DNA from: Flectonema sp. DT1601
Taxonomy: Eukaryota; Euglenozoa; Diplonemea; Diplonemida; Diplonemidae
Reading direction: 5' to 3'
NCBI GenBank assembly: GCA_964019425.1
Contig: OZ025784.1
Coordinates: forward strand, 496,001-560,000
DNA: 64,000 nt
Below the pieces are notes generated by a model that saw only the letters and a list, made by a program, of their open reading frames with translations, was not told the origin of the DNA and ran no database searches. This document shows positions 11,001 to 20,179 of this stretch, piece after piece. Both the position numbers and the translations under genes were made by a program. Positions within the stretch are counted from its first letter, which is position 1; each line of letters starts with the position of its first letter.

Positions 11001-11470
11001 ATTGGTTGCAATAAAGATGCATCGCGTTGAACTAAATTTCTCATGTGAGTTACAGTTGGATGAATATACAGTAAATCCATTACTTCTGTCTCAGATATAC
11101 GGACTAAGGCATTCTTTAACTGAACAACACCTTGTCTGTGAGCAACATCAAGAGGACCATCGTATGTGTCATCTGATAAATTAACATCAGCTGGTCGTTC
11201 TCGTGAAGGTGTTACGTGATTAGATGGTGAACTAGGATTTGATGTGGTCACAGAGTATGGTTTTTTTACACCTACAAAAGTCGGAAGTACGTCTTCCGGG
11301 ATCAACCCGCTTTCACTCAAAGCAGACCCGTTTACTATCATTTTAGCTCCTCTTGCGGCGTATCCTTTTTCGGTACACACTTTCTCAAGTACTTCTTTAA
11401 CTGTATCAGATTCAGAGACCTCAATCTCGAATACCCGCCCTGCCACTGTGCGTACCTTCAATGTGGGCAT
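8096..11470 (-). CDS. Rad23-like Ubl/XPC-binding/UBA protein fused to CHAT and a docking domain
   Basis: Exons are 9281-11470 and 8096-8230, giving 774 aa with a phase-0 junction (donor GTATGT, acceptor AAAACAG). Visible domains are: ubiquitin-like 1-70; an XPC-binding/STI1-type segment 143-187 (SEAFLRLLNEPVPVV); a UBA 216-263 (VYVEAGRNEHLCAQYL) like Rad23 UBA2; a helical, TPR-like segment 270-380; and a CHAT domain of the caspase-like clan at about 390-712 (CFISAIDLPFHALTPHGG, KWVPWVVIGTRLHLG). Exon 2 continues YAYLE into SHRMHIVFDKMIGHLLGNKP and PVDSLLSFME, an RIIa/DPY30-like docking helix pair. In CHAT the usual H-x3-H reads AHFGLN and the Cys region reads NVWGCTAVIQIVD, so catalysis may be lost. 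Inference: a proteasome-shuttle-like adaptor tethered to the cytoskeleton or flagellum. If exon 2 is wrong, the frame ends in intron sequence at 9248. Confidence 0.8.
8330..8460 (-). repeat. Dispersed repeat tail, copy 1
   Basis: Shared with 42215-42330, same orientation. Both contain, on the plus strand, ATTGTTCTGCTGTTC, then a GATACGTAG or AATACGTAG block, CTCTTAGGCCTTCATCAG and TTCATTCCAGT. On the minus strand this copy reads CTGATGAAGGCCTAAGAGG, later CCTGAAACTACGTA, then a perfect 8-bp hairpin TTCCACAA/TTGTGGAA. It looks like the 3' tail of a mobile element; the 118-bp array abuts it directly. Confidence 0.6.
8464..9205. repeat. 118-bp tandem repeat array
   Basis: Units begin GTAAAACACTAACCAGAAGT at 8464, 8568, 8686, 8804, 8922, 9040 and 9158. 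The period is 118 bp except for the first unit (104 bp, missing the segment with CTCTCGAGAG), and the last is partial. Units differ by only a few substitutions (AGTAGGATCC/AGTAAGATCC, CACATGG/CATATGG). Each unit holds palindromes: CTCATGG facing CCATGAG, CTCTCGAGAG, and GTGAGA facing TCTCAC. It lies inside an inferred intron. Confidence 0.92.
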
Positions 11471-13221
11471 TGTGAGGTGCTGTGAGTTAGATTTGAGGTA
11501 AATAAATATTCATCACAAAAGTTTAATAAAGTGTTTAGATTGACACCCTCAACCATCTTCACATGTTCTGTACTCTACTACTGAAGTATGAGAAACTTAT
11601 AAATTAAAATACAAAAATGTGATAGCAATCAAGCAAGACTCAACACAATAAAATTACCAAATAAAATACTCAGTGAAAAGAGATGGAGATGAGGGGGGAT
11701 AACTCGATACTACTGGGACTATCAAGCTTAAAAAAAAAAGGAAATAACAATCTCGGACAATCTTGACTGTCGGCGGCAGCATAGTAATTGACCACCAAAT
11801 AAATAAATAATGCCACTGGAGGCCACGTGAAACTTTGAACATAAGGGGGAAAGGAGATGGGAGGACATTAATTTCTCGATAGCATTCACTACACGACTAC
11901 GTAAGGCTGCCGATTTTCATTGGTTAACTTGTTACAGGATTTGATAGAGTTATAGGGTTACTAGGGGAGGGGTAAATAAAAGAAAAATATGGAAGTAGCA
12001 AAACTTCGTATCGTGTTCATTTTATCACGTCGACATTATTATTGAATCTTCATCAACGATTCATAATAATGAGTAGGAGAGCTTATTTCCCTTCTTTTTG
12101 GCAGACAGATGAACTAAAAAAAAAGGGAAAAAAAAGACAACCAACTAGTTATTCAGCACAAATAACTATACCAAAAGTTTTTTTTTTTTTTTTTTAAATT
12201 TTTTGGGTTTTTTTTTGGTAAACAAAAAAAAAAAGTAAGAAAGGCTTTCAAAGCAAGAAAAACAGGATATCCATAACCAAACAGTAACTAAAATTTACTG
12301 AAAGATACCACCAACCCATCAAGGCTGATCGTACCTGACAAGAAAGTGACGCACCGAAGACAACACCTATGTATTAAATTAAAAAAAAAAAACAGGAACA
12401 ACACTCCTTACCACTTCCCAAGGTGGGACATTGAAAGTCGATTTTTCACAGTTCACACACTCGCTTGCGAGCAGCAAATATATGGCAATTCAGACTGAAA
12501 TGAGTCGTGGAGTGGGCTCGAACATGATCGGTCGAAAAACTATGCCAATTTTTCGAATAAAAGATATCGTGTTTTAGCGAAATCACACAATAGTATGGGG
12601 TGAAAAAAAAAAGTTCACAACGACTAATACCTCCGTGGTTGTATACCCAAACAAACCTTAAGTTATAAACAACCTACTCTACCGCTGAAAGTGAAATCAT
12701 AAAAAGCTTCCATAACCACTCAGCATGAGTAGATCAGACATTAAAAAAACGGTTTTTGTGTGTGTGCACGAAAAACTGTGAACCGACTTAAGACTGAGAA
12801 AGGTACTTGTGTTAAAACCTTTGTTTTTCAGCTTAGATGTCTCCCAAAAAAAAGAAACAGTACATCGGTTTATGTAAACCCAAATGCACGAACTGAGCAG
12901 TTCAGAAGATAACTGAGAGCTGATTGAAACCTTGAAAGATGAAATATATTTTTATATCTACAAAAGAGTATTGTTGACTTGGTAGTCAACACACTTCTTT
13001 CTTTTTTTTGTTTTGTTTTTTTCTTTGTTATCCCCTACAAATACTTTTGTTTGAGACGAAGAACAGCATCCTGTTTTTCAGTAGAAAAAGTTAGGAAAAA
13101 AAAACAGGAATAAAAAATAAATAAACAGAAAACAAAACATAACAAAACAAAATAAGGGCGTATGAGAGTGAAAAGGCAAGGCAAGTCAAGACAAAACATT
13201 TCAGTTCAAGCGTTGCTGCAT
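11471..13221. other. Intergenic, 1.75 kb
   Basis: AT-rich spacer between the Rad23-CHAT gene and the CHASE receptor gene. It holds T and A runs near 12178-12195 and 12379-12391 and the second copy of a short dispersed repeat (12753-12802). I see no convincing coding segment or RNA gene. Confidence 0.5.
12753..12802. repeat. Short dispersed repeat, copy 2
   Basis: Reads GTGTGCACGAAAAACTGTGA then ACCGACTTAAGACTGAGAAA. It aligns with 5788-5834 with a few differences and in the same orientation. Confidence 0.5.
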
Positions 13222-15492
13222 TTAAGGTGCATCAGAAGTGTCCTCAGTTTTGTCTTTGTCTACTACTGGGGGCTGCTGTCTCTTCTTTTTACGGTAAACT
13301 ATTTGTTTTTTCTTTTTTTCAGAATTTATGTCCTGCCAAACTGGCCTCACTAGAGTGTTTGTTAGGGAATTAGGATATTCATTTATGACAACCGCCCTTA
13401 AAAGAACTTTCTTATCAGCTTTTTTTTGACTGAAATAGCGTTTTTGATAGTACGCGATATAAGGATCTATATCCCGTTTTGGAGTTGTTTTTAAATAAGC
13501 ATCCGCTTTCTTGATCTGCCCTTCTTTTATTAAACGACTCGCAATAACAACATCTAAGTCAGGGTGAACAGCGTAAACTTCTTCGTTAGGGTATAAAACA
13601 TCAACAAAAGGCATAGAAGGACTCGCAATTGCTTTATTACACAGTATCTGAAGATTATTATCAATACCAAAACTGAGCATATTTTGTACGATGAAAGGAA
13701 GAGAACCCGCATATGTATAAAATCGATAAGCCGTTCCACCAACAATTCCAAACGAAGCAAGACCCGTAGCGATCGCGCAGTTTATTTTTTCATAAGTTTG
13801 AGAAAACCCTCTCAATAAGTGATTGGCTATGAACAGAGATTCAGCAGGTCTGCTTCCCTTTAATACGGCAGTTGCTCTTGTTGAAGCAGCGTATGTGATT
13901 CTAGCTCTGACTTGTTTGCATACCTCAGTCATGCTATTTAAAAAATTATTTATAATAACTGCAGCTGATCTCCCTTCGGTTACAACAGTTTCATAACAAA
14001 TGTCAACAACTGTTATTCGACCCATTTGCATTCCTGTTGCTGTTGGTGTTGCTCTTGGTTTTCCCATCATAGCACAATCAGACATGTTGGCGGTTTCTGA
14101 AGAGCTACTATCTTGATCGCTTGAAGGAGTTCCCATATGCATTCCGTCAGTAGTTAATGGATTAAATTCAGTTGCTGGGTAATCTGACTGGTGTTCACCA
14201 TGATTATCACTACCTCTGTCTCTACAAGCTGCTTCTAGTGGTTTAAAATCTGGTAGGAATGCATTAAAATGTGAAACATAATCGGTTATGTGATGAAAAT
14301 GACTTTTCAAAGCTGGATTTATTGAGCATCGTTCAAGGGCAGCCTTTGCATCTCGAAGTTGTAATTTAGAAATTGAATCCAGAATAGCACGTGCCATTTC
14401 GACTTCCCTTCCAAGTTCAGCTCTTTCTTTCTTAGTAACAACATATGCAAAACAGATTAGCATCCATGTAATTGATATGGAGGTTCCTACGGCAATTCCA
14501 ACAATGACAGGAGCGCTTGTTTTGATTCGTTTTCGAAGACGAGGATGGACTCCTACGGCTAATCTCCAATGTCGCTGACCGACAAAAACATCTTTCCAAA
14601 TAGCATCCTTGGTAAGATCAGGAGTAGTCGCGTGGTTGTAATGAGTCCATGATGGGTTACTTGATGTGAATAGTAAATGATCAGCAGGATCTTCATCTGA
14701 ACCACTATCAAAAGCATGAACAACAACATCATTCTCTGTCGCATTAGCGATACTTGACAAGAACATATCACTTGCTTTGATTACACTGACTGTAAAACCT
14801 TTCACCATCGAGTTAACAATCATCGGAGTAAACCACGCAATCCCAAACTGTTCATCGGTCAGTCGTAACCTTGCTGATGCGGTTGCTTTACCTGACTTTA
14901 TCGCAGTTTCCATCGCATTTAAACGAACTAAACTAGACCCATAATCATATCCTTGTAAGTTGTAGTTTGGTGGATGCATAAAATGAGTTGGGTAATAGAT
15001 TGTGTTATTGCGTCTGCGTACCAGCTTAGCGTCAATGATTTCCGAAATCTCGAATTCCGGGTAAATAGTTCGCATTTGTGATTCGTACACATCTCTTTCA
15101 TAATGTCTTATCGCGGGAATATAATCAACCGTCTGGTAGTAGTCAGAAAAAAAAGCACCCGTCAAACCCTCAACATAATCAGCAAATATTTCACGCTTGG
15201 CTAGATAGCTGGATTGTTTAAAAATGAATTGACCTGCCAGAGTAGCTCCGTCTTTTTCCGCCATTCTCATTAGTAATTCAACGCTGCTTTGCATTGCGTC
15301 TGCGAGGTATTCTTGTTTTCTAGATAGTTGTCGATCTTCGTCACGGCTGATGATTAGTCCTGCACCTACTCCCAAACCAACTCCTACAAGGATACCAAAT
15401 GCCATCACAATATACATGACGTTGCTGTTTCCGACTTCATAATCTCGAAGGGGCTCTCTTAACTCTGTACTACTGCCCCCCGAGTTAATCAT
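13222..15492 (-). CDS. CHASE-domain membrane receptor with a cyclase-like C-terminal domain
   Basis: About 756 aa from the chosen start MINSGGSSTE; an upstream ATG at 15558 lies in likely leader sequence before a CTCCAG acceptor. A membrane helix at about 25-48 is followed by a CHASE-type sensor region (about 100-260; AIRHYERDVYESQMR, GYDYGSSLVRLNAME) and a second helix at about 325-350. The cytoplasmic part from about 488 matches class III nucleotide cyclase homology: VVDICYETVVTEG retains the first metal-site Asp position, and later AIATGLASFGIVGG, YRFYTYAGSL and ILCNKAIASPSMP. The usual second metal motif (GD) is not seen; the equivalent region reads ITYAASTRATAVLKGS. It may therefore be regulatory rather than catalytic. 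The tail is Lys-rich. CHASE domains sense small extracellular ligands. Confidence 0.75.
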   Translation of the reverse strand: MINSGGSSTELREPLRDYEVGNSNVMYIVMAFGILVGVGLGVGAGLIISRDEDRQLSRKQEYLADAMQSSVELLMRMAEKDGATLAGQFIFKQSSYLAKREIFADYVEGLTGAFFSDYYQTVDYIPAIRHYERDVYESQMRTIYPEFEISEIIDAKLVRRRNNTIYYPTHFMHPPNYNLQGYDYGSSLVRLNAMETAIKSGKATASARLRLTDEQFGIAWFTPMIVNSMVKGFTVSVIKASDMFLSSIANATENDVVVHAFDSGSDEDPADHLLFTSSNPSWTHYNHATTPDLTKDAIWKDVFVGQRHWRLAVGVHPRLRKRIKTSAPVIVGIAVGTSISITWMLICFAYVVTKKERAELGREVEMARAILDSISKLQLRDAKAALERCSINPALKSHFHHITDYVSHFNAFLPDFKPLEAACRDRGSDNHGEHQSDYPATEFNPLTTDGMHMGTPSSDQDSSSSETANMSDCAMMGKPRATPTATGMQMGRITVVDICYETVVTEGRSAAVIINNFLNSMTEVCKQVRARITYAASTRATAVLKGSRPAESLFIANHLLRGFSQTYEKINCAIATGLASFGIVGGTAYRFYTYAGSLPFIVQNMLSFGIDNNLQILCNKAIASPSMPFVDVLYPNEEVYAVHPDLDVVIASRLIKEGQIKKADAYLKTTPKRDIDPYIAYYQKRYFSQKKADKKVLLRAVVINEYPNSLTNTLVRPVWQDINSEKKKKQIVYRKKKRQQPPVVDKDKTEDTSDAP

Positions 15493-15558
15493 TTTGTTAG
15501 TTTTCGTGTTGTGTTTTTTTTGATCCCCCGTCCTGGAGTTGTATATTAGTATCTTCAC

Positions 15559-16018
15559 AGAATGACCAAAAAAAAAAAAAAAAAAAAAACACCTAATCCT
15601 TTTGCTTCATAATCATGTTTGTTGTTGTTATTTTTTTATTTTTTTTGTTCTGTTGAAATTCAATTAAACTTCTTATTTTGCGCTACTAAACTACTAAAAA
15701 ACAGAGCGCTATTAGATAAGCTCAAATAAAAATTTTTAAAAAAAAACCAGATAGAAATTACCAATAGCGGTACAAGATACAGAACTTTAAATACAGAGTT
15801 TAGAACTATTCAGATTATCTTTACGCGTTTATTTATTTATTTAATTCGACAACTCCTTACACTTGTATATCTTGGTAAGCTTATGGGGTATCAGTCGATC
15901 AATCGAGAAAGACTCCCCTCGGACGTGAAGGATTTGACAGAAGGGGGGAAATAGATAAAATGACATAGATAAGGAAATCTTAATCCGAAATAGTTTCTTC
16001 TCCGACTTTTGTCGGTGC

Positions 16019-16054
<36 letters not shown>

Positions 16055-16093
16055 AAAAATGAAAAATGAAAATCTATTGTGGGTTTTATTTTT
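15559..16093. other. Intergenic, 0.5 kb
   Basis: AT-rich spacer with an A run of about 30 at 16022-16051, followed by a small AATGAAAA repeat. No gene seen. Confidence 0.55.
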
Positions 16094-16888
16094 TTAAGTT
16101 TTATGCTTTGTTGCGAAATGAATTAATTTTTCACACTGAGCCCTCAGACAAAGTCGGCACTTGCAAGTTTCGTTAGAGAGGGGCTTGAATAGTTCAGACT
16201 CTGCAATGGCTAACTGACTAGCAGCTGCTGTACGACGAGCGCATTCAACATAAATTGATTTTTTAATTACAGGACCTGGTGGTCGTCCAGGAGGAGGACC
16301 TGTTGGAGTTTGAGGTCCAATAAACTCCTCAACTTCTTCAATTTCTTCGAATTCCTCATCACCTTCAGACGTGTGTTGATCAGACTCAACTTCTGGTATT
16401 CCGCTAACCGCACTAATTGGTCGAAGTATTGGCGATGGAGGAAGTTTTTTAATTTCTATCACTTCCTCAGTTGCGACAACAGCACTAACCGGACGTGACA
16501 CCGGAGATGGGGGTAATCTCTTTTCAGTAACAGGCGTAGCTTGAGGTATAAACTTACTATCATTATCAACTTCACTTGAGTGTTGTGTTAATGAAGGAGG
16601 TGTTGGTGGATCTGCTTCCTTAGTAGAACTCGAAGTGCTGTTTGAAGCTGTTCCTTTTTTAGTTTCTTTCGTTGAATTGCTCGACTCCGATGACTGTTCT
16701 CGTCGTACCTCAATTTCCTCAACCGGAGGAGGTTGTTTATCCTTCCCGCTTTCTTTATTTTTTCGTATTTTGCTACTTAGCTTTCTAACCAATCTACCGA
16801 CAACACTTCCCTTTCGCTTCCCATCTTTCTTGCTGTTCCTACTCCGATCTGATGTGAAAGATGTTGTTGCGGAGACATCTCCGCTCAT
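16094..16888 (-). CDS. Disordered basic/proline-rich protein, unknown
   Basis: 264 aa. The N-terminus is Ser/Lys/Arg-rich (KRKGSVVGRLVRKLSSKIRK). A Ser/Thr/Pro linker contains an imperfect internal duplication, LPPSPVSRPVSAV and LPPSPILRPISAV, separated by 20 residues. An acidic stretch (EEFEEIEEVEEF) and a PPPGRPPGP track follow. The C-terminal 50 residues look folded, with a cysteine cluster NETCKCRLCLRAQCEKLIHF that could bind a metal. An ACACAG acceptor sits 12 nt before the ATG. Family unknown; the PPSP motifs suggest phosphorylation or SH3-like binding, which is inference only. Confidence 0.65.
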   Translation of the reverse strand: MSGDVSATTSFTSDRSRNSKKDGKRKGSVVGRLVRKLSSKIRKNKESGKDKQPPPVEEIEVRREQSSESSNSTKETKKGTASNSTSSSTKEADPPTPPSLTQHSSEVDNDSKFIPQATPVTEKRLPPSPVSRPVSAVVATEEVIEIKKLPPSPILRPISAVSGIPEVESDQHTSEGDEEFEEIEEVEEFIGPQTPTGPPPGRPPGPVIKKSIYVECARRTAAASQLAIAESELFKPLSNETCKCRLCLRAQCEKLIHFATKHKT

Positions 16889-17266
16889 ATCCTGGCTGTG
16901 TTTTGAGTGAAAATTAAATAATAAGACTTCCTCTCTTTGTAATATTATTTTATTATAGCTTGCGTTTTTAAGACTTTGCTGAGATGATTATTTGTTATCA
17001 TATCTGAATATAGAAAAGAGAGGTCAAAAACATTCAGTCACTCGATAAAAGTAAAAAAAAGAGGGGAAAAATCCGAGCAAATTAACCAACGTGTAAATTA
17101 GTGTTTTAAAAAAAAAAAAAAAAAAAAAAAAGTAAAACATGGAAATGATTTCCCGTGGTCGGCTGTCTTTCTTTCTTTTCATACCATAGAAAAGAATTTT
17201 TTTTAAAAAAAAAATTTAAAAAAAGACGATCAAAAGGTAACAGAAGTTACAATTACCACTCTTCAC
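16889..17266. other. Intergenic, 0.4 kb
   Basis: AT-rich spacer with an A run of about 24 at 17107-17131 and a T/A-run palindrome near 17197-17224. No gene seen. Confidence 0.55.
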
Positions 17267-19745
17267 CTATTCGTTATTGATTGCTATTTCATCGGCTGGC
17301 AATCCATCGTTGTTTGCCAACAGCTCACTGATATAAGGAGGAGTAGGATCAGTGCATTTCGATGCCGCCAAATGCCGCTTCCAAAATTTTCGCAAACAAT
17401 CAGAATCCGATTGAGAGAATGGAATAGCTGTCGGAGGAACAGGTGTAATTAATGAAATGTTTTGTTGTTTTGCGACTGCTATCAAAGACATGTCAGTCAA
17501 GATAAGTTTTCCCTCACTCAAGAGCACCTTTAAAGTTGAATGCGAGTGACTGATCCCTACTAGTTTTGAAACCTGGTCCAACACTAATCCTTTATCAATA
17601 CTTTCAGTTGGAAATGGCATATGTAAAGAAAACTTAGAACTCATCGCAGGACCGAGTTCCTCTCTCCAAAACAGTTCTGCGCTTCTTCCGTTACTCATTA
17701 GTAAGCTTCGTAGTGAACTTCCATAAACTTTTAAGACGTTTTCAGGACCTTTTGATGATTCGGTTCTCATTTTTGAGGATATGATGGATTTGAAAGTCCT
17801 ACAAATCATTTCTACCTTTAAATAATGTTGTGTGACAGCTCTGTATCCCGTGAGTGAGCTGTATACTATTCCAAGGTATCTCATGTTCACTCCGTAAAAA
17901 TGAAATATTTCTTCTACGTCTGGAAACATACTGAATCCATTTATTGGTCGTATTTCACCTTTCTGATCACAATGACCAATAGAACAGTCGCCTTCTTCAT
18001 GGCAGAGTTGAACGTAACATTGCAGACAGACAAAGCAACATCCAGCAGTGCAACAACCGAATCTGGGTGTTAGTTCTGTTTCATCCAAGACATTGCAATC
18101 ACATTTCCTACACTTAATCTCAGTGGATGACCCAGACAGCTTCAACTGTTCAATATTAGTAAATATAACTTCTCTTGGAAATTCTAAATCTGAAAAAACC
18201 GATGCGACTCTCTGACACGCATGAGTTCGAAGAAATTGAATCGCCTGCAGAGTCGACAATTTTGAATCACTGTCAGGTGTCCCTGGACGACCAGCATTAA
18301 ATGCATCAGGAAGTAATTTAATACCAGTATGCTGATGAAAGGCAGCTACTAATTCTGGTCTTAAGAATTTATATAAAGACTTAAACCCACTTGGGTGTAA
18401 GTCAGACACAGTTGTTGATGGCAGAAGTCTTGAGAGTGACGTGAGGCAGACTCTACCATCACCACCTGCATGAATTTGAAAATCGATCGGAGGATCCTTA
18501 ATACCAATACAAGACATTAACATTTGAATAGCCTCTTGGTATGGTGGTGGTAGTGCCCCAGATCGACATTTTTTAGTAAATACTTTCCCTCCATCTATGC
18601 TACCACAAACAAGTGTTCCTGGTGTGATTGGTAACAACGCAGTACATAAAACAACAAACCCACCATACGATACGATAGTTTGTAATGGACAAGCAATTAA
18701 AGCAGAACGATACTTTCTTAACATTGCGCAATTTCTAACAGATGCCGATGCTGCTTTATGCGCCGCAGTCATACTTTTAAATACCCTTCCTTGACCGATT
18801 GTATCGCTGTGTGTGTTTTGTTGTTTTATTCATTATTTATGTATCAAAAAAAAAAAAAAAATAATTTGCATACCTTAGAAGCTCATATAGAGTACCATTG
18901 TGAATGAATAAAAGTTCACCACCAACTCCTCCAATCGGAGGGATGGTTTTGTGTAAAGACTTCGATGTGAACTCTGATATTATAGTGATGGATGCAGCCA
19001 TTGCAGATTTTTCGAACAGTTGGTGAAAAGAATACAATTTAGAATGCCATTTCTTGATAGCCACATCATCAGTATGCGACACTGGTTCCTCAAGTAAGGA
19101 TTGCCAATCAGAATTCCACGAGTACTTCCCTACAGATCCTCTTCTATAAACTGTTAGTTCACTATCAGCTGCTACCTGATTACATAACTCTGCCTGTAAT
19201 TGCAATCCATGCATAAACCCTTGACTAGGTTGTAATGAGATTGGTACGTTCAGCGATGTCGATGTCAGTGAACGACATCTGATTTGAATACTCTTTTGAG
19301 TATCTTCAGTATTACGCCAACATTCCATTATCTGTTCGTTGTTTGAATTGAAACGTCTGAGAACTGGTGGAGTGAATCCAACAGTGCCGTCGTTTAGTTT
19401 TATAGGAAGCCACTCAACACCAAAAGCATCATAAAGAGGAGATCCAATTTGTAAGCACATCGTTCCTTCATCAGCTGATGAGACAAGAGCACCTCCAGGG
19501 ATGTCAGAAATAGGAACCCCTTCAGAAACTGCCCCCCAAACGTTCTTCTCATCCACAGCTGGTTCTGAACTTGGATTTGAATTTCTTCTGCCGGTTGATA
19601 GGGCTCGTTGAAGTCTTTCATTTGCTTTTACTTTTGCTCCAGTTGGAATCTGATTTCCAGATCCGTCAGTTGGAATTATTGAAATCCTTCCTCTCGTACT
19701 ACTCCTCCGACTTCCTTTCCTTTCATCAGTTGGAGGTGAGACCAT
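17267..19745 (-). CDS. CLU (clustered mitochondria)-family protein, two exons
   Basis: Exons are 18874-19745 and 17267-18806, giving 803 aa; the 67-nt intron has donor GTATGC and acceptor CACACACAG, and total length is exactly divisible by three. The N-terminal 100 residues are disordered and basic. The Clu domain follows: DWQSLLEEPVSHTD, LLFIHNGTLYELLR across the junction, DTIGQGRVFKSM, CPLQTIVSYGGFVVL, TLVCGSIDGGKVF and HAGGDGRVCLTSLSRLLP. Near the C-terminus is the family's GINxRYLG signature (YGVNMRYLG). A Cys-rich insert (CRKCDCNV, CCTAGCCFVCLQCYVQLC) is unusual. CLU proteins control mitochondrial distribution and bind mRNAs of nuclear-encoded mitochondrial proteins. The TPR tail of animal CLU is not evident. 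The start is supported by TTATTTCAG 9 nt upstream. Confidence 0.8.
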
Positions 19746-20179
19746 ATTACCGTCTGAAATAAGAATTGTATTTTAGGATTGCGAGATATTTCTTTTTGTT
19801 TGTTTCTGAGAACACCCCCAAGAAGTGATCTAACTGAGAAAAAACTGTTTAAAAAAAAAACTGTTAAATGAAACCTTAACCTAAGACACAGGGTAATAAC
19901 TAATTCTATAGTGGAACACTTCACTAAGAAAAAAAAAAACATTATTTTTTTTCCCATTCTACCGTAATTATCCTTGAGCTTTTGCTATTATGGCTCAGGA
20001 ATTTTTTTCTTTTTCTTCAAAAAAAAAAAAATAAAAAAATGAAAACCGAATTTTGGGTGTAGGACTATTACTGAATTCTATATAATGAAAAGAAAAAAAT
20101 TATTTTTAAAAAAAAAAAACGTATTCTAAAGTTAATGAATCTCTATCTCTAGTAGAGGTTCAGACATCGTTGTTACTAA
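19746..20179. other. Intergenic, 0.43 kb
   Basis: AT-rich spacer with several A runs of 10-13. No gene seen. Confidence 0.55.
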
